50,644 nucleotides of DNA. It comes from CALJTV01 sp034433775 (lineage in GTDB: Bacteria > Chloroflexota > Dehalococcoidia > GIF9 > UBA5629). Positions 15,415 through 24,190 of the stretch are shown piece after piece (the stretch's first letter is position 1; the number at the start of each line of letters is the position of its first letter). The stretch covers positions 1 through 50,644 of the forward strand of contig DAOUAI010000149.1 in the NCBI GenBank assembly GCA_034433775.1, given 5' to 3'. Position numbers and translations under genes: made by a program. The notes below the pieces were generated by a model that searched no databases, was not told where the DNA came from, and was given only the letters and a program-made list of their open reading frames with translations.

Positions 15415-16230
15415 ATGGTGAAGGTCGCTTTTCAGGGGGAGCGGGGGGCTTTCGGTGAGGACGCTGTCATCAACTTCTTCAAGGAGGCTGAACTTCTGAC
15501 CTGCCGTCACCTTGAGGATGTGTTTGTAGCTGTTTCAAAGGGGAAAGCTGATTTCGGCGTTGTGGCGGTGGAGAACTCGCTAGCTGGCAGTATCAATGAG
15601 ACTTATGACCTGTTGTTGCAGTATCAGGTGAATATCTACGGCGAAGTGAATTTGCGGATAAGCCATTGTTTGATGGCTTTGCCGGGTGAAAAGCTCGAAA
15701 ATATACAGACCGTCTATTCCCATCCCCAGGCTCTAGCACAATGCGAGGAGTTTTTGAAAGGGCTCGGTGCTGAGGTAGTGCCTACCTATAATACGGCGGC
15801 TAGCGCTAAAAGGATAAAGGAGGAGAAGCTCAAAAACTGTGCTGCTATTGCTAGCCGCAGGGCAGCGCAGATTTACGGTCTGGAAATTCTCGCCGAGGGC
15901 ATCGAGACCAGCAAGGATAACTATACTAGGTTCTTCGTAATTTCCCGACTTAAGGCAGCACCGGCAGCTAAGAACAAGACCTCTCTGGTATTCAGCACTG
16001 GAAATGTGCCCGGGGCTTTGTACGCCTGCTTGGGCGTTTTCGCCACCAGGAATATAAACTTGACCAAGCTAGAGTCGAGACCAAGCAAAAAGAAGCCCTG
16101 GGAATACGTATTTTATGTTGACTTTGAAGGGCACGTGGAGGACCCGGTTTGCCGCCAGGCTCTCAAAGAGATGGAACAGAGGACAAATTTTCTAAGGGTG
16201 CTCGGCTCTTATCCCTGCGCTGATGGCTAG
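15415..16230 (+). CDS. pheA: Prephenate dehydratase
   Basis: A 271-residue monofunctional prephenate dehydratase, which converts prephenate to phenylpyruvate in phenylalanine synthesis. The catalytic domain has VVAVENSLAGSINETYDLL and the essential TRF motif (NYTRFFVI); the C-terminal ACT domain has GALYACLGVF and ESRP (KLESRP), the sites through which phenylalanine inhibits the enzyme. There is no chorismate mutase domain. In-frame starts exist at 15388 (GTG, overlapping trkA), 15391 and 15415; I chose 15415 because the protein then begins MVKVAFQGERGAF as in the family and AAGGACGAGG precedes it. The other genes of aromatic synthesis are not nearby. Confidence 0.94.
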   Translation: MVKVAFQGERGAFGEDAVINFFKEAELLTCRHLEDVFVAVSKGKADFGVVAVENSLAGSINETYDLLLQYQVNIYGEVNLRISHCLMALPGEKLENIQTVYSHPQALAQCEEFLKGLGAEVVPTYNTAASAKRIKEEKLKNCAAIASRRAAQIYGLEILAEGIETSKDNYTRFFVISRLKAAPAAKNKTSLVFSTGNVPGALYACLGVFATRNINLTKLESRPSKKKPWEYVFYVDFEGHVEDPVCRQALKEMEQRTNFLRVLGSYPCADG

Positions 16231-16266
16231 CTTTTTCTAATAAGCTACAGATACCATCACCTCAGT

Positions 16267-16287
16267 CCTCTCCCGTTTAGGGAGAGG
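16267..16287. terminator. Convergent-gene hairpin, likely terminator
   Basis: A perfect 8-bp inverted repeat (CCTCTCCC and GGGAGAGG) around the loop GTTTA sits between the ends of pheA (+) and the HIT gene (-) and overlaps the HIT stop codon. There is only a weak T-rich stretch after it on either strand, so termination efficiency is uncertain. The motif also resembles short dispersed inverted repeats of some genomes. Confidence 0.45.
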
Positions 16288-16768
16288 AGGGTTTCAGGTT
16301 TTGCTTCAATTTCTGGTAGGTTGCGGTCAAAGATTCAGGGAGAACTTTTGTGTCTGCGATTATGGGCATGAAGTTGGTGTCGCCCTGCCAGCGGGGGACG
16401 ATGTGAGTATGGATATGGTCGGCTAACCCAGCGCCTGCTGCCTTGCCTAGATTCATTCCGATATTGAAGCCTTCAGGGCTCATCGTCTCCGTCAGGAGCT
16501 TGAGACCCAGTTTGACCATTTCTAGATGTTCTCTGGCTTCAGCATCGCTCAGTAAAGAAGGGTCTCCTACATGGCGGTAGGGGGCGACCATGAGATGCCC
16601 TGTATTGTAGGGGTAGACATTGAGGATTATGAAATTGCTTTCCCCGCGGTAAAGTATCAGGTTTGAGGCATCGTCAGCTTCTTTTGATTTTCGGCAAAGA
16701 AAACAGCCCGATTCTTCTGTGGCTTTATTTATGTATTCCATTCGCCAGGGCGCCCAGATGCGTTCCAT
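16277..16768 (-). CDS. HIT-family nucleotide hydrolase/transferase
   Basis: A 163-residue histidine triad protein with HIHTHIVPR (H118, H120, H122), the catalytic triad that handles adenylyl intermediates. The N-terminus MERIWAPWRMEYI and C22-x2-C25 mark the branch related to Ap4A phosphorylase and Fhit-type hydrolases, where the CxxC contributes to a zinc site. The likely substrates are diadenosine polyphosphates or AMP conjugates. It stands alone, converging on pheA, and its stop lies in the hairpin between the two genes. Confidence 0.93.
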   Translation of the reverse strand: MERIWAPWRMEYINKATEESGCFLCRKSKEADDASNLILYRGESNFIILNVYPYNTGHLMVAPYRHVGDPSLLSDAEAREHLEMVKLGLKLLTETMSPEGFNIGMNLGKAAGAGLADHIHTHIVPRWQGDTNFMPIIADTKVLPESLTATYQKLKQNLKPSSP

Positions 16769-16841
16769 TTATCGCAATATTAACCTAAAGTCAGGCCCAT
16801 TTGCAATAGCAGTGGTCTTTATATCGCACGGGTAAGAGCTA

Positions 16842-16870
16842 TTGACTTTAACGACTAACATTGTTATCTT
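16842..16870 (+). promoter_or_regulatory. Sigma70-type promoter of the HEAAH protein gene
   Basis: TTGACT (16842-16847), 17-base spacer, TATCTT (16865-16870). The start site would lie about five bases before ATG 16882, giving a leaderless or nearly leaderless mRNA; no ribosome binding site is present. It shares AAGAGCTATTGAC with the promoter at 12229. Confidence 0.6.
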
Positions 16871-16881
16871 TGTAGCTAGGT

Positions 16882-17733
16882 ATGGCAGATGTGCAGCTAA
16901 ATGTCGTCACCAGCGGCAGTGTCACCTGGGTCACCAAACGGGAGATAGAGAATACTTTCCGCGACTGTTACCGTCGGTTTAAGACAAGGCTTCCTTATCG
17001 GGTTGATGTGCATATTGTGGATACTGAAGCCAATGTACAGGCGATCCTGAAAGAAGAAAAACTAAGGATGGGAATAACCACTGCTGGAGACGAGGAGTAC
17101 ATTTGCTATCACGATGCCTGGCGAGGCTATCCGCGGATAATTTGCTGCTTGGAAAGACTAGCGGGCTTGAGCAAGCTGGCGAGGCTGGGAGCTATGCGGC
17201 ACGAGGCAGCACATAGTGCCTTGCATGGCTCGATTGAATATTATATTTTTAAGATCCCCGAGGAGTGCCGTCATATAGCTGCAGTGAAAGGTCTTGATGC
17301 CTCTGTGCTCGACCAGGTGTTGTATTTTTTGTCTGTGGCGGTTAAGGACTTTGAAGCAACTAGATTCCTGGTGCAGCGTAACTTCATTGAGTGTCAATTT
17401 GCCTTTGCGCTGGAATGGATACGCACTTCGGAGGAAGATAAGGCTGTCTGGAAGCTGGCTCAAGCAAACAGGCGAGGCAAGTTCGTCTATCTGGTGGCTT
17501 TACTTAAACCGATACTTTTTGCGCACCCGCTCTTGGCATTGCCTAGGTCGAAAAAAGTCCCTCTGGAACAGCAGGTGCTCCTGGCAAGGAGAGTTGAGGA
17601 GTTGCTGGAACATCTGGGCACTGCCGAGCAGAACAGGTTTCTTCAGGTGGCCAATCTGATGGTGGAGGAGTTGACTGGAGATACGCACAAAAATGTTGAT
17701 GTGGCGCTGCAGCAGGCTATGAATCTTGCCTGA
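16882..17733 (+). CDS. Unknown protein with HEAAH zinc-peptidase-like motif
   Basis: A 283-residue protein I cannot place in a named family. It contains HEAAH (H107, E108, H111) in a helix, MRHEAAHSALHGS, the pattern of zinc metallopeptidases, and a later helix KDFEATRF whose E158 could be the third zinc ligand of a gluzincin-like site. The N-terminal 60 residues look like strand-helix-strand (YRVDVHIVDTE), as in small SprT- or M48-like folds. No signal peptide or membrane helix is seen, so it would be cytoplasmic. The next gene is RtcA-like on the same strand 72 bases later. Peptidase activity is an inference from one short motif. Confidence 0.7.
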   Translation: MADVQLNVVTSGSVTWVTKREIENTFRDCYRRFKTRLPYRVDVHIVDTEANVQAILKEEKLRMGITTAGDEEYICYHDAWRGYPRIICCLERLAGLSKLARLGAMRHEAAHSALHGSIEYYIFKIPEECRHIAAVKGLDASVLDQVLYFLSVAVKDFEATRFLVQRNFIECQFAFALEWIRTSEEDKAVWKLAQANRRGKFVYLVALLKPILFAHPLLALPRSKKVPLEQQVLLARRVEELLEHLGTAEQNRFLQVANLMVEELTGDTHKNVDVALQQAMNLA

Positions 17734-17805
17734 CATCTTCCTTTTTCTGCAATAAGACCTCTGCGTGACTGTTTTTTCTGACCCGGGACTTGCTGGTCTA
17801 CTGAA

Positions 17806-18855
17806 ATGATAGAGATAGATGGTTCAGTGAAATCTGGCAGCGGCACTTTGCTGCGCTATGCAGTGAGCCTGGCCACCCTACTTGGCGAGGAACTCCATAT
17901 GTGGAACATCAGGGCTGCCAGAGAGAAGCCCGGTCTGCGCCATCAGCACCGCCAAGCTATGTTGGCTTGTTGTGAGTTCTCTCAGGGCTATGTTGAAGGT
18001 GCCACCCTGGGTTCGACGGAGGTATGGTATAAACCTGGGAAGAGGGTGGAGGGAGGTGATTATCGCTGGGACATAGGCACTGGCGGCTCCACTACTATGT
18101 TAGCCATGACCTTGTTGCCAGTGGCATGTTTTGCCACCAGTCCATCGACCTTTACCATATCTGGAGGGCTGTTCCAGGACTTCGCACCATCAGCTTATCA
18201 TATGAAGCACGTCCTTTTTGCTTTCTTGAGCGAAATGGGCATACATGCTGGGCTGGAAATCAAACGTCCTGGCTATGCTGAGCAGGGTGGCGGCATGATC
18301 GATGTGAGTGTGAGCCCGGTAGATGGTGCAATCAAAGCGGTCAAGACTGATAAACGCACAGCGATTTCAAATATTCGCGGTGTGGCTATATGCTCTCACC
18401 TAAGTGCCTCCAGGGTCAGCGAGCGGATGGCGCGGGAATGTGAGCGTTTGCTAAAGGGAGGTGGCTACAGCGCTAAAATTGAAGTGGTCTACGATGATAC
18501 TGCTGCCCATCCCGGTGCTGCTCTGGCTATTTGGGTAGAAGGCGCTGGTTGCCATCTCGGTTCGGATATGGCGGGCAAGAAAGGTAGACGTGCCGAAAAC
18601 ATAGGAAGGCAGGTAGCTAGCAACTTGATCGAGGACATTAATTCTGGGGCTACAGTTGATAGGTTTTTAGGCGACCAGGTGGTGCTTTACGCTGCCCTAG
18701 CAGAAGGGGTCACTGAGTATCTGATACCACACATGACCGACCATATCGAGGCCAACCTGTGGTTGGTAGAGCAGGTGCTGGGTAAATTTGGTGCCCGGAC
18801 GGAAGTGACGGGTAATCGGGTGAGAATAAAGGGCATAGGCTATTTAAAGAGGTAA
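17806..18855 (+). CDS. rtcA: RNA 3'-terminal phosphate cyclase-like protein
   Basis: A 349-residue protein of the RtcA family, which converts RNA 3'-phosphates to 2',3'-cyclic phosphates using ATP via a histidine-AMP intermediate. Family marks include the N-terminal GSVKSGSGTLLR, IGTGGSTTMLAMTLLP, and AYHMKHVLFAFLSEMG, and the C-terminal HMTDHIEANLWL that supplies the candidate catalytic histidine. The N-terminal block differs from the common GEGGGQ form, so it is a divergent member. The ligase RtcB and regulator RtcR are not in the window. No clear ribosome binding site precedes the ATG. Family confident, exact activity less so. Confidence 0.85.
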   Translation: MIEIDGSVKSGSGTLLRYAVSLATLLGEELHMWNIRAAREKPGLRHQHRQAMLACCEFSQGYVEGATLGSTEVWYKPGKRVEGGDYRWDIGTGGSTTMLAMTLLPVACFATSPSTFTISGGLFQDFAPSAYHMKHVLFAFLSEMGIHAGLEIKRPGYAEQGGGMIDVSVSPVDGAIKAVKTDKRTAISNIRGVAICSHLSASRVSERMARECERLLKGGGYSAKIEVVYDDTAAHPGAALAIWVEGAGCHLGSDMAGKKGRRAENIGRQVASNLIEDINSGATVDRFLGDQVVLYAALAEGVTEYLIPHMTDHIEANLWLVEQVLGKFGARTEVTGNRVRIKGIGYLKR

Positions 18856-18857
18856 AC

Positions 18858-19409
18858 TCAGCCCGGCAGTCTTTGCTTTAGCCCTTTTAATGTCTCCGTG
18901 AAAGGCTGTGCCACCATCTCCAGCTTCTTCTGCCATTCATCTCTGGCTTGAGGATTTATCCGGCTGACTGCTGAGCCAGAGATTCTCATCTGGTGCAATA
19001 TCTCTCGCCCGGCCTTTTCTATATCCTCTTTTTGTCTGGCTTCTGCTACTTGATATTCTTGTAGCAACTCTTTTATCCTGTTTAAGGTCTCTGCCACAGC
19101 ATTATCCTGGTTTAGGGTAAGTATCCCCCGTATCGCGTGTTCGGTGTTGGCGCTGAAGCGTATGTCGATTGTATCTACAAACTGGCGTAAAAGGAATCTG
19201 GTTATCAGTTCCTTTTCCTGACCATCGTACTTTGCCAGTTCAGATGTTAGTAGCCTGGCATCGGGGTGAGCAAGGTACTTATCAGCCAGCGCCTTAGCTA
19301 TTTGAAGGCACTCCTTTTCCCTTTGTTTTCCTCTTTCTTCGGCTGACAGGTCGCCCAGTTTCTTGGCTTTTTCCTGGGCGATCTCCCAGGCGCTCTTAAG
19401 CTCTCCCAT
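18858..19409 (-). CDS. Helical protein of unknown function
   Basis: A 183-residue, almost entirely helical and highly charged protein that I do not recognise. There is no signal peptide, membrane segment or cysteine. The start at ATG 19409 is supported by GAGAAGG seven bases upstream; a TTG two codons earlier is less likely. It contains candidate coiled-coil stretches around residues 30-50 and 100-140. It converges on the RtcA-like gene, with two bases between their ends. No function proposed. Confidence 0.7.
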   Translation of the reverse strand: MGELKSAWEIAQEKAKKLGDLSAEERGKQREKECLQIAKALADKYLAHPDARLLTSELAKYDGQEKELITRFLLRQFVDTIDIRFSANTEHAIRGILTLNQDNAVAETLNRIKELLQEYQVAEARQKEDIEKAGREILHQMRISGSAVSRINPQARDEWQKKLEMVAQPFTETLKGLKQRLPG

Positions 19410-19504
19410 TTTCAAACCTTCTCTTTAGGGTAAGTGCTGTGCAGGTTTGGCTCTTGGTATTTTGTCGCTTGTCCGGTTTCCTAAGGTGGCTACCAGGCCG
19501 GTAT

Positions 19505-19534
19505 TTGGTTTTCACCAGCATTTTACCTTATAAT
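19505..19534 (+). promoter_or_regulatory. Promoter of the metallo-beta-lactamase-fold gene
   Basis: A perfect TATAAT at 19529-19534 with a weak -35, TTGGTT at 19505-19510, 18 bases upstream. The start site would lie about 15 bases before ATG 19556. Confidence 0.55.
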
Positions 19535-19555
19535 TGAGCTGTAATCAAAAAGCCT

Positions 19556-20296
19556 ATGGTCTACAGGACATCCGAATACTACAGGATGCTGCGGCTTGCG
19601 GACAATTTTTACTGTTATGTCTGGCAGGGCAGGGGTAACAATTGTAACACCTGTCTTTTTGCCAATGTGCTCCGGGGAGAGCGCCCTCATGTACTTATCG
19701 ACCCCGGGCATATAAGCAACGAATTTGGAGAGACCTGCTTTGAGCACCTGGTAAAAACCGTGGAAAAGAGCGGTTTCAGAGTTAGCGATATAGGGTTGAT
19801 AATAAACACTCATAGCCACCCTGACCACTGTCAAGCAAACGAACTGGTGGTGGAGAAGAGTGGTGCTTGGGTGACCTTGTCTGAGGAGGAGGACGAATTT
19901 CGCAATACTCTGGGACAGAAGATGTACTCCATGTTCGGAATGAGGCCACCACAGTTCACCCCACTTTTCTATCTAAGGGAAGGGACGCTGAGCTTGGGCA
20001 CGCAGAACAAAGTAGAATTACAGGTATTGCATACCCCCGGACATTCTCCGGGTTCGGTCTGTCTTTACTGGGCAGAGGAGAAAATATTGATAACCGGAGA
20101 CGTGGTCTTTTATGGAAGTATCGGCAGAACAGATTTTCCCAGCGGTAGTCTCTCTCTGTTGAAGAAGAGCATAGAAAAGCTGTCGCAGTTAGATGTGGAA
20201 GTTCTGGTAGCGGGGCACAGCACTGAATACGGCGCTGTGGTCCGTGGTAAAGCTAACGTCGAGCGTAATTTCCAGGCAGTGAAGTTGTTCTTGTAA
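19556..20296 (+). CDS. Metallo-beta-lactamase-fold hydrolase
   Basis: A 246-residue MBL-fold metallohydrolase. The zinc ligands are all visible: THSHPDH, HTPGHSPGS, the bridging Asp in ITGDVVF, and the final His in VAGHSTE. The glyoxalase II-like arrangement suggests a thioester, lactone or phosphodiester substrate, but none can be assigned. The region GRGNNCNTCLF has three Cys/Asn residues near the N-terminus that are not part of the metal site. It is followed 12 bases later by an unknown protein on the same strand, probably co-transcribed. Confidence 0.9.
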   Translation: MVYRTSEYYRMLRLADNFYCYVWQGRGNNCNTCLFANVLRGERPHVLIDPGHISNEFGETCFEHLVKTVEKSGFRVSDIGLIINTHSHPDHCQANELVVEKSGAWVTLSEEEDEFRNTLGQKMYSMFGMRPPQFTPLFYLREGTLSLGTQNKVELQVLHTPGHSPGSVCLYWAEEKILITGDVVFYGSIGRTDFPSGSLSLLKKSIEKLSQLDVEVLVAGHSTEYGAVVRGKANVERNFQAVKLFL

Positions 20297-20308
20297 CAAT
20301 AGCGAGGC

Positions 20309-20995
20309 GTGGTCAACTTCATGGAGATTGATGAGAAGATTCAAAATGCCATAGAGCGCACAGAGGTGCTCAGGGCACCGGCACAGCGCCTGGCTACTTT
20401 CGGCAGCACCAACATATACTATTATCTGGTGACCGAGCTTACCGAGTGGGTGAATGTTGTCAGGGAAGGGAGGGTTATCGCTGCCAGACCCAAAATCGTC
20501 ACACCTACTTACTTGATCAACCTCGAGGGCTTCGGTAGTGGTGCGAGAAGGTTTATAGAGATGATGGCAGAGAAACATCCTTACGAGCCGGGGATTTTCT
20601 ATAGTTACAGAAATGAACCCAAAGAGATGAACATACTCTCGGAACCTGTAGCGGCGATAGTGGACAAAATAAACTCCAGGATAGATAGCCAGCATGACCC
20701 TCTGGCTGCCATCATAAAAGGTGTTGAGGAAATGTGGGATGTTTCATTGCTGAAGTTCACCTATGAACTGACCCAGAGTTCTGTATACACAAATGTAGTC
20801 GAGTTTGAGCGTAGAGGGCTTCTTAATATCGACGCGACTGGTATACCCGGAGATGCCAGAAACTATATCGAAGAATTGTTTGCCAGGGCTGAGCGTGACC
20901 CTTCGTGGGCTTCGGAGCTTGCTACGGAACTCAGACGCTGGGGCTTGTTCTACGAGTACCAGGACCGCTTTTTCCGCCTCTTCCGCAGAGGGTAG
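20309..20995 (+). CDS. Unknown protein, co-transcribed with MBL hydrolase
   Basis: A 228-residue soluble protein without recognised domains. It is rich in charged and aromatic residues, has no cysteine and no membrane segment. Starts at GTG 20309 or ATG 20321 are possible; neither has a convincing ribosome binding site, but GCGAGG at 20301-20306 is close. The 12-base spacing from the MBL-fold gene suggests an operon. No function proposed. Confidence 0.7.
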   Translation: MVNFMEIDEKIQNAIERTEVLRAPAQRLATFGSTNIYYYLVTELTEWVNVVREGRVIAARPKIVTPTYLINLEGFGSGARRFIEMMAEKHPYEPGIFYSYRNEPKEMNILSEPVAAIVDKINSRIDSQHDPLAAIIKGVEEMWDVSLLKFTYELTQSSVYTNVVEFERRGLLNIDATGIPGDARNYIEELFARAERDPSWASELATELRRWGLFYEYQDRFFRLFRRG

Positions 20996-21106
20996 GCGGC
21001 AGGAGAGCGCTGTCTTTCCAAAGTCTGCCTGGAAATAAGTAGTACACGCAATCTTTATGGTGCGTTCTATGTAGCACCCTATTTTAGCCTGCCATGTGCG
21101 AAGGTC

Positions 21107-21135
21107 TTGACAAACTATACATAAAGAGAGATAAT
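21107..21135 (+). promoter_or_regulatory. Strong sigma70-type promoter of the GGDEF/HD-GYP gene
   Basis: TTGACA (21107-21112), an optimal 17-base spacer and GATAAT (21130-21135). Transcription would start near 21142, leaving about 26 bases with TAGGAG before ATG 21168. This is among the best promoter matches in the window. Confidence 0.8.
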
Positions 21136-21167
21136 GTTCGCCGAATTTCCCTTAGGAGTTTTGAGCC

Positions 21168-24155
21168 ATGAATACAGGAGCTTTAATCTCGCTGGTGACA
21201 GCGGTGGCTTTTATTCCTCTGGGTGTTACCCTTTTCCTCAATCGTCCGTGGCAGAGACAGCATAAGCTTTTTGCCTTGTGTTTACTGGCAACTTTGCTAT
21301 GGGGGCTTGCCGATTTTACGTCCCGGGGCGATTTCTTCACACAGAACAGGCTTTTGGTGCTCGAGTTAAGTATCTGTTTGTTTCTCTGGGCGGCAGTGCA
21401 GATCCACTATTTTCTAGCCTCATTCTACGAGACGAAGGGTTTTCGTTTCCCATTTGCTTATATTGCGATGGCTGGACTGATGGCGGTGACGCTGGCTGGT
21501 TATGTAGTGAGCGATTTGCAAGTTGATAATGGTCTTCTGGTACCTGTGTATGGTAAAGGAATTTTTATTTTGCCGGTTGCGCTGGTGGTCTTGTTTGGCA
21601 GGGACTTTTACCTCCTGTGGCAGCATGTGAGAGGTCTGGTTGACCCGATAACGCGCAATCAAGTCCTCTATTTGCTATTTGGGATTGTATTGATGGCGCT
21701 CTTCACCCTCATAAACGCCTTTAGCGATTTTGGTAAGCGTTATCCTGTGGCTTATGTTGGGGCACTACTAACTGCTGCCACCTTGATCTATCCTGTGCTG
21801 CGGCGTCAGTTGCTGGACATGCAAATTGTCCTCCGCCGTACACTTGCTTGGGTATGTTTGCTGATTAGCAGTGTGGGTCTGTATGTTGTGCTTGGTATCG
21901 GGGTCTACAGGCTTGTCGATAGACCTGTGGACTGGCTTGTTTTGACTGTCTCAGCCATTTTAGCTATCGGGGTTGCCGGCATTGCTTATGTGTTGCGAGA
22001 TTTTATTTTCACCGGTACGGAACAATTATTCAATAAGAAGATACACAGCCACCGTCAGAGACTGCTGAGGTTTATCAGGTGGGAACTTCCTCATGCTTTG
22101 AGCCTGAAGGACTTAGGCGAGAAACTACTACCGCTGGTTGTGGGGAGTTTTGGTTGTAAGTCAGCGTCGTTACTATTGCCTGACCCTCGGGAAGGCGATT
22201 TTGTGTCCGGGTTTACCGAACCTGCGGACATACCTCCGGTCAGCCTGGGAAAGTATAATCCGATTGTGAGGTGGTTGAAGCGCGAGAGCAGGTATCTACT
22301 GCGTGACGAGATAGAGGCTGCCCCCGAGCTTGTGCATCTGGATACCGAGGTGAAATCTCAGCTTAAATCTCTCGATTTCGAACTGCTCTTTCCTTTATTG
22401 AATGATAGCAATCTGATCGCTATCCTGGCACTGGATAAGAAGAGGTCTGGAAAGTACACAGTTGAAGACATTGCTTTACTGGAATCAATCACCAAGCAAC
22501 TGGCAGCCAACATAGAAAAGGAATATTTCCACGAGCAACTTAAGAGGCGGGAGCAGGAGCTATCAGTAATAAATGAACTGGTCAGGGTGATAGCTTCCAG
22601 TCTGAACATACAGGAAGTGTACAACACCTTTGTGGTTGAGTTGAAGAAAGTTATTGAGGTGGACTGGGCAGCCATTGCGCTGGTTGAGGGAGATGGCCTC
22701 ATTCTTGAAGGCATATTTGCAACGGGGGTGAATTCGCCCTGGCAGCAGGGAGAGAAGATACCGTTAAAGGGCACAGGGACTGAGTGGGCTTTGGAGCACA
22801 GAAAAGCCCTCTATGAGCCTGATTTGTCCAGCAGCAGGAAATTCTGGACTGGTGAGAAGCATCTTCAGCAGGGGATCAAGTCTATAGTCTACTTGCCTCT
22901 AATTGCTAAAGGTGAGCCTATCGGTGGTCTGATAATTGCCAGTCGGAACCCTTATGCTTACACGTCGGAGCAGTTGCTATTGCTGGAGCATCTGGCTGCT
23001 CAGGTAGCTGTGCCGGTGGAGAACAGCCGCCTCTATGCCAGAGCGGAACAAAGGGCTCGGGTGGATGAAGTTACCGGTCTATTTAACCGACGACATTTTG
23101 ATGAGCGTTTGAGACATGAGATAGACTCGTGCAATCGATACGGTGGCACGTTTTCCTTAATCCTGCTTGATCTCGATCTATTCAAGGCTTACAACGATAA
23201 CCATGGTCATGCGGCCGGCGATAAGCTGCTGGGAGAAGTCGGGAAGATCGTTCAGAAGTCGGTGAGAAGTGCTGATCTGGCGTTTCGCTACGAGGGTGAT
23301 GAATTTGCTGTGTTGCTGCCTCAAACAGATTCCGGGGCAGCTTTTGTAGTTGCCGAGCGAATTCGTGGACGAGTTGCCCAGGAAATGAACAAAGCGGAAC
23401 TCAGGATAACAGCCAGTCTTGGTCTGGCTACCTGGCCTAATGACGGAGTATTGTTCGATGAGTTGCTTAATGCTGCTGACAAAGCCCTTTATTATGCGAA
23501 GAAAACCGGTGGCAATCGGACTTGCATTGTGTCGAAAATTTTAAGCACCACTATAGAGACCACATCCGGGACAGCTTCAGATAAAGAAGCTCTAAATGTC
23601 ATTTATGCTTTGGCAGCTACAATCGAAGCCAGGGACCGGTATACCTACGGGCATTCGCGAAAAGTGAGTAGCTATGCTGTGGCTTTAGCTGAAAAGATGA
23701 ATCTGCCGCCGGATAAAGTGGCTGTAATTAGCACAGCCGCTCTACTTCATGATATTGGCAAGATAGGGATTCCGGATGAGGTATTGAATAGACCTGGTGC
23801 CCTTGATGCGCAGGCGTGGGAGATGGTCCGGGCTCATCCCAAGCTCTCGACCACTATTGTAAGTCATGTGTTGAATCTGGTCGCTTGTGTTCCAGCGATC
23901 CTTCATCATCACGAGCGCTGGGATGGGACGGGTTATCCGTCAGGCTTGAAAGGTGAAAACATCCCTGTTGAAGCTCGCATACTGGCTGTAGCTGATGCCT
24001 TTGATGCTATGACCTCTTCGCGTCCCTACCGCGGTGCATTATCTTATCAAGAGGCAATAGCAGAGATGAAACGGTGTGCCGGGAGCCAGTTCGACCCGCA
24101 ACTTGTAGAAGTTTTCCTACCTGTTGCTCTTTCCGCTTTTACTGAAGGTCTGTAA
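21168..24155 (+). CDS. Membrane sensor with GAF, GGDEF and HD-GYP domains
   Basis: A 995-residue signalling protein. Residues 1-300 hold about eight membrane helices resembling the histidine-kinase N-terminal 7TM sensor region; two GAF-type domains follow (about 320-450 and 475-620). The GGDEF domain has an EGDEF active-site loop (709-713) with an intact RxxD inhibitory site five residues before it (RSAD), so c-di-GMP synthesis is plausible. The C-terminal HD-GYP phosphodiesterase has HDIGK (861-865), the HHHER motif and GYP (922-924). It therefore appears able both to make and to degrade c-di-GMP. It is a single-gene unit with its own strong promoter. Confidence 0.93.
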   Translation: MNTGALISLVTAVAFIPLGVTLFLNRPWQRQHKLFALCLLATLLWGLADFTSRGDFFTQNRLLVLELSICLFLWAAVQIHYFLASFYETKGFRFPFAYIAMAGLMAVTLAGYVVSDLQVDNGLLVPVYGKGIFILPVALVVLFGRDFYLLWQHVRGLVDPITRNQVLYLLFGIVLMALFTLINAFSDFGKRYPVAYVGALLTAATLIYPVLRRQLLDMQIVLRRTLAWVCLLISSVGLYVVLGIGVYRLVDRPVDWLVLTVSAILAIGVAGIAYVLRDFIFTGTEQLFNKKIHSHRQRLLRFIRWELPHALSLKDLGEKLLPLVVGSFGCKSASLLLPDPREGDFVSGFTEPADIPPVSLGKYNPIVRWLKRESRYLLRDEIEAAPELVHLDTEVKSQLKSLDFELLFPLLNDSNLIAILALDKKRSGKYTVEDIALLESITKQLAANIEKEYFHEQLKRREQELSVINELVRVIASSLNIQEVYNTFVVELKKVIEVDWAAIALVEGDGLILEGIFATGVNSPWQQGEKIPLKGTGTEWALEHRKALYEPDLSSSRKFWTGEKHLQQGIKSIVYLPLIAKGEPIGGLIIASRNPYAYTSEQLLLLEHLAAQVAVPVENSRLYARAEQRARVDEVTGLFNRRHFDERLRHEIDSCNRYGGTFSLILLDLDLFKAYNDNHGHAAGDKLLGEVGKIVQKSVRSADLAFRYEGDEFAVLLPQTDSGAAFVVAERIRGRVAQEMNKAELRITASLGLATWPNDGVLFDELLNAADKALYYAKKTGGNRTCIVSKILSTTIETTSGTASDKEALNVIYALAATIEARDRYTYGHSRKVSSYAVALAEKMNLPPDKVAVISTAALLHDIGKIGIPDEVLNRPGALDAQAWEMVRAHPKLSTTIVSHVLNLVACVPAILHHHERWDGTGYPSGLKGENIPVEARILAVADAFDAMTSSRPYRGALSYQEAIAEMKRCAGSQFDPQLVEVFLPVALSAFTEGL

Positions 24156-24190
24156 ATGCGGAGGCGCCCTCTGATAGGCTGAAACGGGGA

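Noticed and set aside
16267..16287. CRISPR or dispersed repeat unit
   Set aside because: The inverted repeat was seen only once in the window with no spacer array; kept as a likely terminator instead.
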